A stretch of 62,090 nucleotides of DNA from Seminavis robusta (Eukaryota > Bacillariophyta > Bacillariophyceae > Naviculales > Naviculaceae), in assembly GCA_903772945.1 (NCBI GenBank), contig CAICTM010000519.1:1-62090 (forward strand), read 5' to 3'. A program made the translations under genes and the position numbers. Every line of letters starts with the position of its first letter. Within the stretch, counting starts at the first letter, position 1. This document shows positions 30,701-41,677 of the stretch, in pieces. The notes under the pieces were generated by a model. It saw nothing but the letters and a program-made list of their open reading frames with translations, ran no database searches and was not told the DNA's origin.

Positions 30701-32556
30701 GCAGAGACGGCTGCAGCGGATGCTCCTCCTGCCGCAGTACTTGCCGCCGCTCCCTGTGACGCTGCCACAGCCATTTGTTGTGCCACGGCGGTATTAATGG
30801 CTGTTTCGGTTCCGGGCACTGGTGCCGGAGGCGCTCCTGCTTGCACGGCATGCACCACGTCTCCTTCATCCACCCCCGCGTCATCCGCATTGCCAAACTT
30901 TCGACACAAGAACGCAATGAATTGAACGATTGCGAGAAGCCCGCAAGCCGTCAAGATTCCAATGCAAAACTGCATTCTGACTTTTTTCTCTGTTTGTACC
31001 GCTTTTTCATCGGCATCCAATTCTTCGTCGTGTTGACTGACAGAGACATCTTCGTCGTCTTCAGGTTCGTCCTCGAAGGTCTCTGTTGGTTTTTCTTCTT
31101 CCTTTTTCTTCTTCTTCTTCTTTTTAGGTTTTTCGTGTCCGGCATTAAAGTCTTCGTCGAACTGGTTTCGTACGGCTGCCGAAATGACAATGGGTTCTCC
31201 AACGGGCACTCCTTCAGCCACGACGGGAGTACCATCCGTTGATGGTGGAGGAGGAGGAGTAGCCCCCGTTGATGGTGGTGGCGGCGGCGGTGGAGGCTTT
31301 GCTCCCGGCAGCCTTGCCGATTGTGCTCGTTTCATGTTGCTTCGTGCCGATTTTGGTGCATGCGTGGAGGAACTAATGGCCATGCTTTGATTACCAAACG
31401 ATGTTGGTGGTGGCGGGGCACTGGATCCAGTGGGAAATCTTGCCGACTGTGCTCGATTCATGGTGATGCGCGCGGGAATGGGATTGGCGGCGGTGGGAGC
31501 ACTGGGAGGCGGCGGCGGTGGTGGGGGTGCCTTGCTTGTGGGGAATCTCGCCGACTGCGCTCGGTTCATGGCCATGCGTGAAGCACCTGGCTTTGCTTGA
31601 ACAGATGATGGTGGTGGTGGCGGTGGAGGCGTGGCCCTACCGACAGCAGTCCCAGTGGGAAATCTCGCCGACTGTGCTCGGTTCATGGCCATCCGGGAAG
31701 ATTTTGGTGGTGCTGGAGCTTGCATGAAAGTAGGCGGCGCCCTTGGTGCTGCTGCTGCTGCTGCTGGTGGTGGGGCATGCATGGACTTGGCTAGTCCCCT
31801 GGATGACGCGGCTCTCTGTTTGATGGCAGGTCTGTTAGTACTAGTAGTACTACCGGCAGTATGCTTGTGCGCCCCCCCAGTGCTAGAAGCCGAGGAGAAG
31901 GTAGGAGGGGGCGGGGGTGGACTCCCAGTAGGTAATACGCGTGCAGACTGAGCTCGCTGTGCCTTGGACATGCGAGGTTGCGCAGCGCTTCCGGGTCTTT
32001 GTATCTTCGCCATGGCCATGGGCGCCTTCTGCTTCTTTTTTTCTTGTCTAACTTGATCATAGTGCGCCAATTTCGAGGAGGACAAGTCCAGGTTTAACCC
32101 GGCATCTTCTTGGAGGACAAAGCTTGGCACACTGGCTGCAGGAGGAGGGGGCGGAACCGCGCCACCCCTAAATAAAACGGAATTTGACAAAAATGTGACA
32201 AAAAGTGAGCAAAAAACAAACAAAATATACCAAAAAGTATAAAAATGGACGAAAAACGCTCAAAACGACACCACCGTCGTCTCCTTTCTTTCGCAGCCCG
32301 CCAAAAGCAACTCATGCTCATCGTCAAGCTCATGGTCATGTACAGTCGTAGCCACTTACAGGTTTGACGCACTAGCACTAGCACTACCAGTGCCAGTACC
32401 AGTACCAGTAGTAGTAGTACTAGGAGCACCGGCGTATTCTGGCGCTTCTTCTGGAATCCACCATCTCTTCGCCTCCTCCGTCTTTTGCTCCTCCGACTTC
32501 TCCTTCTTCTTCTTGCTTCCTTTGCTGCTGCGGCTGCTGCGGCTGTGGCTTGACAT
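27703..32556 (-). CDS. Large single-anchor surface protein B with polyproline/RAQSAR cytoplasmic region
   Basis: Exons 32556-32360 and 32167-27703, phase-2 join across a 192-bp intron (GTAAGT...TTTATTTAG), give about 1,553 residues. Residues about 136-360 hold five copies of a short basic motif (MAMNRAQSARFPTG and variants), separated by runs of 4-8 prolines. A Lys-then-Glu/Asp stretch follows (PKKKKKKKKEEEKP). A membrane segment at about 464-491 reads FCIGILTACGLLAIVQFIAF. Beyond it lie an Ala-rich hydrophobic stretch and three Cys repeats like those of protein A (CSELEPLF, CDGCDDQEPLF, CTDCDGLQEPLF), then a region aligning with the EF-hand-like part of A but lacking a clear loop. A short Pro/Thr/Ser stretch and the shared C-terminal domain end it. 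Basic residues before the membrane segment favour N-inside. Polyproline runs can bind profilin, SH3 or WW domains, so a cytoskeletal link is possible but inferred. Confidence 0.75.
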
Positions 32557-33004
32557 CTTGCTTGGACTGTTTGTTGTTGCGCTAGAGTTGTCGCGGTCGC
32601 CTCGTTTGCTCGTTTGGCTTTTTGTTGGTCTTCGTCAAGTGTTCATGGGCCTCGAGATTTTCAAGTTGGTGGATTGTGACCAGCCAAGTGGCACTGTGGA
32701 TTTTAGAGTACTCAATCGACGACTACACAATGACCACACTGAGTGCTCCTCTAAATCTGAGCATTCTATGGCATCCAAATTCACCAGTGTAGGACTTATT
32801 ACATCCATTTTCTTTAACTATCCAGGATACGTAGTATTAACAAATGATGGTTCAACATGTTCCGGTTGAGTCGGGTTGAATAAATCCAGACATTCACCGT
32901 GCCCTTACCCTCTTTCACTCCATTATTGCAAGAGATGCCCCTCTAACCAGAGTCATTTTCACCCACCACCCTCTCAACAACGATTTACAACAAAGTCACA
33001 GCAA

Positions 33005-33264
33005 TGAAAGGGCCCGAAATGGCCATTTACACCAAATTCCGATTTATACTTGTGTTTCGATTTTATATTTTGGTTTCGGTTTTATATTTTGGTTTCGATT
33101 TTATATTTAGGTTTCGGATTGATTTCACTAGTTATTTACCATAGTAATTTGGTTTCGGTTTTATATTTTGGTTTCGGTTTTATATTTTGGTTTCGGTTTT
33201 ATATTTAGGTTTGGAATTGATCAATTTAATTGGATTCTTAAAATCCTGATTTCGGGCCCTTTCA
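33005..33264. mobile_element. MITE-like element with 16-bp terminal inverted repeats
   Basis: TGAAAGGGCCCGAAAT (33005-33020) is the exact reverse complement of 33249-33264, giving a 260-bp AT-rich, non-coding unit bounded by GC-rich ends. The inside is a 19-bp tandem repeat. The flanks share only one or two bases, so no target-site duplication can be named. It could be a non-autonomous DNA transposon or a structured regulatory element. Confidence 0.55.
33057..33215. repeat. 19-bp tandem repeat, TTTTATATTTTGGTTTCGG
   Basis: About six copies of a 19-bp unit, in two blocks around a 40-bp interruption near 33117-33150. Some units carry TTTAGG in place of TTTTGG. It forms the core of the MITE-like element. 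Confidence 0.8.
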
Positions 33265-33774
33265 ATGGACACTCAAAGCCAGCAACAGCTGTCAAGGAGC
33301 TGTCAAGGCGGCCAACCATCAACCTGGGAGAGATCCAAGCATTCTTCAAGAGCACAGCTACATGTATCGAACGGATGTCAAGATACCGGAGTGAAAGCTA
33401 GCTACTAGCCAGAGTAGCTACTAGGATAGAAGTCCCAAAGAAGACGACGGCCGCGACAGCAAACCAAGAAACAATCAATCAATAGATAGTATATATATGT
33501 AATAGGTAGGATACACCTCGTTATCTTTTAAAAATGCTATCCATCACCTTGCAATGCAACCAAATAAAAGCCAAAGGTCAATTCAAACTCTCGAATCGAA
33601 TCGAATCGACAGCAATGACATCCAAATCGCATCGCATCGCATCACGTCACATGTAGTAATCTTCACAAAAACATCAAATCTTGCAACGTTCGAAACGTCA
33701 CCAAGAAGCAGCAATCTTACGCCATTGCTCTTCTTGGCTCATCTCGTTTCGTCTCGTCTCGTCTCTACTCTTCC

Positions 33775-36700
33775 TTATTCTTCCGGGTTGGCTTGCTTCA
33801 ATGTGTTGCCGTAGCCACCCGTACAAGGACCACAGTAATCATTCGGATAGAAACGAATTATGTCCGTGTCCTCTTCCTTCACACAGAATGTACTGTAACC
33901 CTTAAACACACTGTAATGGCACACATACACCTTGCCTTCTTCGCCACACGGGAAATCAGAAGCACTGCAAAGAGGTCCCTCTGCAGGACCATCCTCTCCT
34001 TCCTCCAAGGGACCGCCCTCTTCTTCTGCGCCTCGTTCCGAAACAAGCTTATTCTCCTTGTCTTGTTGCTGTTGCTGTTGTTGCTGCTCCGTCTTCTTTT
34101 TGTGATTAAAGTTCGCCATGCCAAAGTGAGTAGACTCTACGTGAAGAGGCATGCCGCTGCCAACGCCGTCGCCGTCGCACAAGTCGTAGTGAGCCGCGAT
34201 CGACAAATCGTCTATTCCACCACTCTTCACGCCAATACTTCCACTCAAATCAAACCAGAAACTCAAACGCAACTTCCCAGACACGTACACGTGAGATGGA
34301 AGGGTCAACGAAATTGCATACTGTCCTCCTTCTTCTTCTTCCTCCTTCAATGCACGACGAGACCAAACAATGCCATTCAAAGAACCACTCGGGTGAGCAC
34401 CGCCCAAAACATCCACATCGGTCGATCCAATCGTCAGCAACAAACGATCATCAGATGGATCCCAAATTCCAAATTCATACAACTTGAAATCAACCGTCAC
34501 CAAATCCGCATCAGTGGGCACCTCCGTGAACACCTTGGAGGCTCGAGGATTCTCCTCGCCAAAGCGGCCCAAAAAGTGACCCAACTCGGAATCATGTGAA
34601 ATCAGACCGTTCGTCCATCCAAGGTCCACGCCAGATTCATAGTCTTCTTGAGCCAATGGTGAGACACGGTGGCAGTTGTCTTCCAGTTGACGAGCTCCCT
34701 CTTGGTCGCAGCCGCTGTAGTGAGCGGTCACCTTGATATCATCTATACCAGCACTCTGCTCATCAATATCCAAACTCGTCACTGCTCTAAAGGTAATCTC
34801 CAACGCTCCAGCGCTCGCAAACTTGGATGCAGGAATATCAATGTGGACAAAGTGCTTGGCATCATGGTCTTCCAAAAAGCCAAGATTGACACCCGAAACA
34901 GTCATGTTGCGGTACCAGGAAACTCCATCCACATCCTCCTCCAAATACTGACTCTCCGTGTCCATGGACATGTCTCCAAGACTAATCTGGGTGCCATTAC
35001 TGGTACCAATCATTACCAAAAACGCGTCGTCCTCGCTGGTCCATCGGTCAATCTGGTACAGGGTGAATTCAAGCGTAACTCTGTCCGCAGAGACATCACC
35101 TGACAAGGGAATATCAAAGCTCTGAGATACTTCTTCCTTGCCTTGGCCAAGACGACCCAAAAAGTGACTCATCAGAGCTGACTCAGAGGTAATGCCGCCA
35201 GACCAAGAATACTCAAATCCTTCATGCCAGCTTTCCTCGTTCTCCTCAGCTTCAAAGTCTTCATCCAAAAGGACTATCTCAGATTCACAGCCAGCGCCAG
35301 CAGTGGCAATGGGCGGACAGTCACAGTCAATAACAAAGTCAAACCAACCATAGCTTCCGCCATCACTTGTATGACCTCGATACTCTTCCGCAAAAGCAAC
35401 CAGCTCTGTATCCGGAGCTATAGTTCCATCATCTTGCAACTGAGCCATGGTAAAGTGAGCCAGCACCTTGAGGTCAAAAGTGCCCAGATCCTCACAGTTG
35501 TAAGACCATTTCATTTCCACAAATTCCTTCACAGTACTGAGTCCCGTGGAATTGCACCAGAAATAGGGAAATTTCTCAATGTCCAGTGAGTCATCCTCAT
35601 CCACGGGAATGTCATCAATACTCTCTCCAATCCAATATTCAGAAGAGACAAAGGTCCAACCTCGTGTTGCTGTGAAAGAAACCTCAAAGTCTTCCCCATT
35701 GAACACCTCAAAGCACATGCTACCTGCCACAAACGAATTGTTGGCAAGAATGTCATAGCACTCTTTCCTGGATCCATCACTTGTATCAATGCATATCTCA
35801 GCATCATCAGCTGTAGGCGCAGGGGTTGGTGGCAGTGACAGAATGGATTCAGGGCAGTCACAGTCAACAATAAAATCAAACCAACCAAAGCTTCCTTCAC
35901 TGCTTTGGCTCAAATACTCTTGAACAAAGGCAAGAAGTTCTGTGTCCGCATCAACAGCTCCATCTTCTTGAAGCTGAGCCAAAGTGACTTGTGTCATCAT
36001 GTGGAGCCCAAATTGTTGCATTTCTTCACAGTTGTAAGACCACTTGAAGTCAATGCGGTCCACAACAGAGGTCACCCCACTGGAGTTGCACCAAAAGTAG
36101 GGGAAGTTCTCACTATCCAGAGATCCATCGTCTTCCTTGGGAATGTCTTCAATGTTTTCTCCGATCCAGGATTCATATGAAACAAACACCCAGCTCTCAG
36201 CTGCTGTAAATGTAACTTCAAGCACTGAAGGGCCAATAATCTCCAAACACATTGTTCCGCCCACTGATGTCTGATTCGCCATGATTTGATAGCAGTCCTT
36301 GCTCGACTGGTCATCTGTCTCAATACAAATCTCACCCGGAGTTGTCCTGTCAGTGACATTGGTGGTCACATTTGGTGGGCACTCACACATGATGTCTACA
36401 TCATACCAGCTGTACAAGCTGCCAACATCTTGATTCTCATAGACATAAGCAACGATCTCCGAATCCTTGTCCACAGCACCACTTGGAAGCAACCTGCCTA
36501 GTGTTGACTGGGCCACAATAGCCAAGGAAAATGATTCCATACCCTCACAAAGGTAAGTCCACTTTAAGGGTATTGTGGTAGTCCAGACCGACAAACCACT
36601 GGAGTTGCACCAGTAGTAAGGGAAGGCATCTGTGTCCAAATCATCTTCATCAAGTGGAACAGCTGAAATGTTTTCACCAACCCAAATCTCATTGGTCACA

Positions 36701-37525
36701 AAACTCCAGTTTTCCAGTGCAGTGAAAGTGACCTCCAAAACATCAGTACCATTTTCTTCTGCAATTCTTGTGCATACCGATCCCAGCACCATTGAATCTC
36801 CAGCAAGGATGTCGTGACATTCCTCCATGGAGCCATCCACAGTGTCAATGCAGATTTCAATTTCAACATCAACGGGTGGCAAAGTTTGGTTGAAATCAGT
36901 GCATGGTTCGAGTGGGGGGCACTCACAGTTCAGTTCAAAGTCAAACCAGCCATACAAGTCCTCTTGATACTCGGTCGCAAAGAGGGTCACCTCAGATTCG
37001 TCAATGACAGTGCCATTTTCGTAAACCTGAACAAATGTTGTTTGGGAAACAACTGAAAGGTCAAAAGTGCTTGCTTCTTCACAATTGTACTCCCACTTCA
37101 GCTCAACTCTGTCAGTCCACTCGTATACACCGCTTGAATTACACCAGTAATAGGGGAAACGGTCAGTGTCAATCGTCCCATCAGACTCCGTTGGCACACT
37201 TGAAACATTCTCCCCAATCCAATATTCAAGGGAGATGAACTTCCAGGAACTTTCAGCACTGAATGTCACATTCAGCAATGTCTCCCCATCCTCAACATGG
37301 ACCTCAATACACATCTGACCAACCAAGGATCCATCTGAACCCATGAATTCCTCGCATACTTTCCTAGAGTAATCCTCTGCTTCCACACAAATCTCAACAC
37401 ACTCATATGGGGTTGGTGATGCTGTGAATGGAGCAGCAGAAGGTGTGCCAACCGTGCTAGGACTGCCCGTTGTTGAACTTCCGGTGGGGCTTAGAGTTGA
37501 AGTGCCGGGAGTTGGGCCGGGGGTT
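33775..37525 (-). CDS. Giant secreted protein 1, C-terminal part: four Cys-rich units, two FLG domains, Cys end module
   Basis: Open from a frame break near 37525 to TAA at 33775. The first Met-like codon at 37386 is a GTG inside CVEAEDYSRK and is not a start. It opens with Pro/Thr/Ser linker. Four units of about 165 residues follow, each with E(I)C(I)(E/D)T...C at the front, a W(I/V)GE(N/S) motif, FPY(F/Y)WCNS(S/T)G carrying an N-glycosylation sequon, a YNCE-type Cys and a final CxCP. Then come two jelly-roll-like FLG domains (HFLGRLGQGKEEVSQSFDIP and HFLGRFGEENPRASKVF). The C-terminal module is VYVCHYSVFKGYSTFCVKE...IIRFYPNDYCGPCTGGYG. I recall the end module and FLG domains from diatom and bacterial secreted proteins. 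It would be the terminal part of the gene that starts at 53066. Confidence 0.75.
36285..37520 (-). repeat. Near-identical duplicate of 58768-60004
   Basis: Cys-rich units 1 and 2 and the start of the Pro/Thr/Ser linker are almost base-identical to the same part of the gene at 55743. The few differences seen include A/G in the AGCTGTAC(A/G) region and T/A in TTAAGGG(T/A)AT. Outside this tract the two genes diverge sharply, at unit 3. That pattern indicates gene conversion or a very recent partial duplication. Confidence 0.8.
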
Positions 37526-39470
37526 ATGGAGTTCCAGTGGGGTGCCTGTTGTCGAAGTGGGGTTGGTCCAGTAGTGGAAATACTAGGAGTGGGGCCAGGT
37601 GGTGTTGAACCGGGCGTTGGACCAGGAGTTGAAGTGCCTGGAGTGGGACCAGAAGTTGTGGAGCTTCCAGTCGGGCTAGCCGTTGTAGAGCCAGGGGTAG
37701 GTCCAGGAGTTGTGCCCGTACTTCCGGAGTTGGTCAGGAGTTGTACCCGTTGAACTTCGGTGGGGCTTAGAGTTGAAGTGCCGGGAGTTGGGCCGGGGTT
37801 GGAGCTTCCAGGGGCTGCCTGTTGTCGAAGTGGGGGTTGGTCCAGTAGTGGAAATACTAGGAGTTGGGCCAGGTGTTGTTGAACCGGCGTTGGACCAGGA
37901 GTTGAAGTGCCTGGAGTGGGACCAGAAGTTGTGGAGCTTCCAGTCGGGCTAGCCGTTGTAGAGCCAGGGGTAGGTCCAGGAGTTGTGCCCGTACTTCCCG
38001 GAGTTGGTCCAGGTACCCGTTGAACTTCCGGTGGGGCTTAGAGTTGAAGTGCCGGGAGTGGGCCGGGGTTGTGGAGCTTCCAGGGCTGTGTTGTCGGTGT
38101 TGTAGTGGTGGTGTGGAACAGGAGTGGGCCAGGTGTTGTTGAACCGGGCGTTGGACCAGGAGTTGAAGTGCCTGGAGTGGGACCAGAAGTTGTGGAGCTT
38201 CCAGTCGGGCTAGCCGTTGTAGAGCCAGGGGTAGGTCCAGGAGTTGTGCCCGTACTTCCCGGAGTTGGTCCAGGAGTTGTACCCGTAGTTCCTGGAGTTG
38301 GTCCAGGGGTTGTACCAGTACTTCCCGGAGTTGGACCAGAAGTTGTAGTGCTTGGATTTGGTCCGGGTGTCGTGGAGCTTCCGGTTGGGCTGCTTGTGGT
38401 GGAGCTTCCGGTTGGACTGGCAGTGACGGCTGATGGGGACAGTGTCTTCTCACAGACGTAGAAACCAGTGATCACCAAGTCATCAATTCCAGAACTCTGC
38501 TCGGAGATTGGATTGGATGTCAAGGTTCGGAACTCCAATGTCAATTTGTTGTCCTCCAAGACATCAGAGGGAATGGTCAGCAGCACAACGTGCTTCTTGT
38601 CCGTTGGGTTCTCTTCGTTGCTGTCCTCGTCAATGACACTGATTCCCTGCTGAGGCGTAGTGCGCTCCCAGGTAATGCCGCCCTCTTCTCCTGAAACGGG
38701 CTCGCTGTCACTTCCATCGTCCATGTCTCCGAGCTCAATTCTCACATCATTGACCTGCACAAAGACACTATCAGTCGGACTCCAGTCACCGACCTGGTAC
38801 AGAGTAAACTCAACCGTAACGGAGCTTGCCTCTGTTGGTTGGGATCCATCCGACAACAAGGGGATGTCAAACTCTTTGGAGACTTCGCTGTTGCCTTGTC
38901 CCAACAAGCCCAGGAGCTGAGAGCCCACTTCGCTGTCGTAAAGAGTGCCGCCAACCCACGAATCGGATGATTCATTGTCCTCAAAGTCCTCTTCTTCCAG
39001 GATAACTTCGGGGTAGCAAACCTTGGAAGCGGTAGGGCTGCCAGTTGTGGAGGTTCCAGTTGGACTGGCAGTTGTAGAGCCAGGGGTTGGTCCAGGAGTG
39101 CTAGTTCCCGGGGTTGGACCAGGAGTGGTGGAACTGGGAGTAGGGCCAGGAGTGGCGGTTCCCGGAGATGGACCAGGAGTGGTAGATCCTGGAGTGGGGC
39201 CAGGGGTGGTGGAACTACCAGTTGGGCTGCTAGTTGTAGTTGGAAGTTGGGGTGGACCAGAGTGGTCGAGCTTCCGGTTGGGCTGCTTGTAGTGGAAGTG
39301 GGGTTGGACCAGGAGTGGTCGAGCTTCCGGTTGGGTGCTTGTGGTGGAGTCCGTTGGGCTGGCAGTGAGGCCATGGGGACATGTCTTTTCACAGACGTAG
39401 AAACCGGTATCACCAAGTCATCAATTCCAGAACTCTGCTCGGAGATTGGATTGGATGTCAAGGTTCGGAA
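37526..39470 (-). other. Giant secreted protein 1, frame-disrupted segment with FLG domain copy and Pro/Thr/Ser linkers
   Basis: Reads as GPTPGTTGTTPGPTPGSTG-type linker, one intact FLG domain (about 39020-38435: FDIPLLSDGSQPTEASSVTV, VEFTLYQVGDWSPTDSVFVQ) and the C-terminal end of a second FLG copy. A frame open across 38928-38038 covers the first domain. Single-base gaps relative to sister copies break the frame near 37525, 37740, 38030, 39245, 39350, 39400 and 39470. Because the same protein sense reappears after each gap, I treat it as one coding region with sequence or assembly errors, or as a partly decayed gene. Confidence 0.55.
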
Positions 39471-41020
39471 CTCAATGTCAATTTGTTGTCCTCCAAAACA
39501 TCGGAAGGAATGGTCAGCAGCACAACGTGCTTCTTGTCCGTTGGGTTCTCTTCGTTGCTGTCCTCGTCAATGACACTGATTCCCTGCTGGGGAGTAGTGC
39601 GCTCCCAGGTAATGCCTCCCTCTTCTCCTGAAACGGGCTCGCTGTCACTTCCATCATCCATGTCTCCGAGCTCAATTCTGACATCATTGACCTGCACAAA
39701 GACACTATCTGTCGGACTCCAGTCGCCGACCTGGTACAGAGTAAACTCAACCGTAACGGAGCTTGCCTCTGTTGGTTGGGATCCATCCGACAACAAGGGG
39801 ATGTCAAACTCTTTGGAGACTTCGCTGTTGCCTTGTCCCAACAAGCCCAGGAGCTGAGAGCCAACTTCGCTGTCGTAAAGTGTGCCGCCAACCCACGAAT
39901 CGGATGATTCGTTGTCCTCAAAGTCCTCTTCTTCCAGGATAACTTCGGGGTAGCAAACCTTGGAAACGGTAGGGCTGCCAGTTGTGGAGGTTCCAGTTGG
40001 ACTGGCAGTTGTTGGTGTAGGGCCAGGTGTTCCAGATGATGGGCTAGATGTGCTTGTTGATTGTGTGGGAGGCTGAGTTGCTTCTGTTGATGGAGGCTTT
40101 GGAGGAGCTGGATTTCCATCAGTAGGTGTAGTAGGAGATGTGGTTGATCCGGAGGGGGAAGGCGATGCGCTAGTGGTTGGTGTAGGTCCTGGAGAACTGG
40201 TGGTTGGGGTGGGTCGAGGAGATCCTGAGGGAGGTTGAGTTTCTTCTGTTGACGGAGGCTTCGGAGGAGCTGGATTCCCATCAGTTGGTGTAGTGGGCGA
40301 ATTCGTCAACCCTGTTGGGGAGGGTGAAGCGGTGGTGGTTGGTGTTGGACCTGGAGAACTAGCAGTTGGTGTAGGTCCAGGTGAACTTGTACTTGGTGTG
40401 GGTTGTTGAGAACTTGCGAATGGTGTTGGCCCTGGCGTCGCATCTTCACTGGCAGGTGTTGGCCCTGGGGTTCCGGTGGCAGGTGTTGGCCCTGGAGTAG
40501 CAGATGTTGGTGTTGGTCCAGGGGTTCCAGAAGTTGGTGTTGGTTCTGGAGTGCCAGGTGTTGGGCCTGGGGTCACCCGTCTAGTGGAGGGCGTTGGTCC
40601 CCGAGTGGGTCCGGGTGTTCCAGTGCTAGTGGTGGGTGTTGGGCCAGGAGTACCACTGGTGGGAGTTGGTCCAGGGGTTCCAGAGGTTCCAGACGTTGGT
40701 GTTGGTCCAGGGGTTCCAGACGTTGGAGTTGGTCCTGGTGTCACCTCTTCAGTGGTTTCAGTTGGCCCGGTTGCTGGAGTGCCAACAACAGATGGAGTTT
40801 GTGTGGCACCAGTAGTTGTGGGGGTTGGGCCTGTATTACCAGAAATTGGTGTTGGGCCTGGAGAACCTTTTCCATCGGTAGGTCTGGGTCCTGGACTTGC
40901 ACTTGCTTTTGGGGTTGTCTTTGTGGTTGGTTGAGGAGACGCAAGGCCTTTTGTTGGCTCTGGTACTGTAGAGGAAGGAGTTTCTGCACTTACCAGAGAT
41001 GGGACATCACTAGGTGGGAC
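39458..41020 (-). CDS. Giant secreted protein 1, exon segment: FLG domain and GPTPTSGTP linker
   Basis: Exon start placed at 41020 (acceptor ATCACAG, 124-bp intron 41021-41144, phase 0). Residues read VPPSDVPSLVSAETPSSTVP, then repeats such as PGPTPTSGTP and PTTPTDGNPAPPKPPSTE (twice). The FLG domain follows, beginning CYPEVILEEEDFEDNESSDS. The frame ends at 39458 only because one C is missing, compared with the sister copy at 38535 (CTCAATG against CTCCAATG). The GTG at 40744 that opens a shorter frame is internal. Confidence 0.6.
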   Translation of the reverse strand, partial: VPPSDVPSLVSAETPSSTVPEPTKGLASPQPTTKTTPKASASPGPRPTDGKGSPGPTPISGNTGPTPTTTGATQTPSVVGTPATGPTETTEEVTPGPTPTSGTPGPTPTSGTSGTPGPTPTSGTPGPTPTTSTGTPGPTRGPTPSTRRVTPGPTPGTPEPTPTSGTPGPTPTSATPGPTPATGTPGPTPASEDATPGPTPFASSQQPTPSTSSPGPTPTASSPGPTPTTTASPSPTGLTNSPTTPTDGNPAPPKPPSTEETQPPSGSPRPTPTTSSPGPTPTTSASPSPSGSTTSPTTPTDGNPAPPKPPSTEATQPPTQSTSTSSPSSGTPGPTPTTASPTGTSTTGSPTVSKVCYPEVILEEEDFEDNESSDSWVGGTLYDSEVGSQLLGLLGQGNSEVSKEFDIPLLSDGSQPTEASSVTVEFTLYQVGDWSPTDSVFVQVNDVRIELGDMDDGSDSEPVSGEEGGITWERTTPQQGISVIDEDSNEENPTDKKHVVLLTIPSDVLEDNKLTLSSEP

Positions 41021-41144
41021 CTGTGATGTTGGTTGGTGAAACTAAGGGAGGCATTGAGGACAAGTCAAGTTAGAATATTTTCAATCCATGTAGCGATTTG
41101 ACCAGACATCACAATCAACAACAGTTGGGTAAAGGAGTACTTAC

Positions 41145-41558
41145 CTCTGCAGATGGCTCAGCAGTAACAGGAGATGGACCGGGGGTGCCAACCTTGCCAG
41201 GGGTGGGTCTGGGTGGAACACTACCAGAGGTCTCTGTTGTGGCAACTGTGCTGGGGCTCAGTGTGCTACCTTCTCCAGTTGGACCATGTGATTTAGTGGC
41301 TATGGGAGTACCAACAACAGATGGAGTTGGTGTGGCACCAGTAGTTGTGGGAGTTGGACCAGGAGAACCACCAACCGTTGGGCTTGGAGTGCCTGTGGTT
41401 GGTGTGGGTCCTGGGCTTGAAGACAATGAACTTGGTTCTGGTGTTTTCTTTATGCTTGGTTGAGGAGACTCAAGGCCTTTTGTTGGCTCTGGTACAATGG
41501 ATGGAGATGTCGCAGTACTTACCATTGGAATATCACTAGTTGGGACCACAACTGTTGG
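41145..41558 (-). CDS. Giant secreted protein 1, 138-codon Pro/Thr/Ser exon
   Basis: Bounded by acceptor TGCCTGCCAG (intron 41559-41677, 119 bp) and donor GAG|GTAAGT at 41144, both phase 0. It opens PTVVVPTSDIPMVSTATSPS, closely matching the opening of the next upstream exon (PTNSVPTSGIPSVSTTSSPS), so the two are duplicated exons. Confidence 0.6.
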
Positions 41559-41677
41559 CTGGCAGGCAAAGATATGCAAATAAAATTGTAAGGTAAGGTA
41601 AAAACATTCTTTGCGGAGGAAGAGAGACCCGGGAAATGCAAGCAACAAAAGTCATGATCCTGGTCATCGTGACTTAC

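Larger units (their letters stand above)
32557..33774. other. Intergenic with a small inverted-repeat element
   Basis: No gene seen. It holds the element at 33005-33264 described separately, and pentanucleotide runs (AATCG near 33594, CATCG near 33625, TCTCG near 33750). Confidence 0.5.

Noticed and set aside
33057..33215. CRISPR-like array
   Set aside because: Direct tandem 19-bp units without unique spacers, in a eukaryotic context.
37386..37388. Start of the C-terminal giant frame at 37386
   Set aside because: The codon is GTG inside CVEAEDYSRK, in the first Cys-rich unit; the frame continues upstream into linker.
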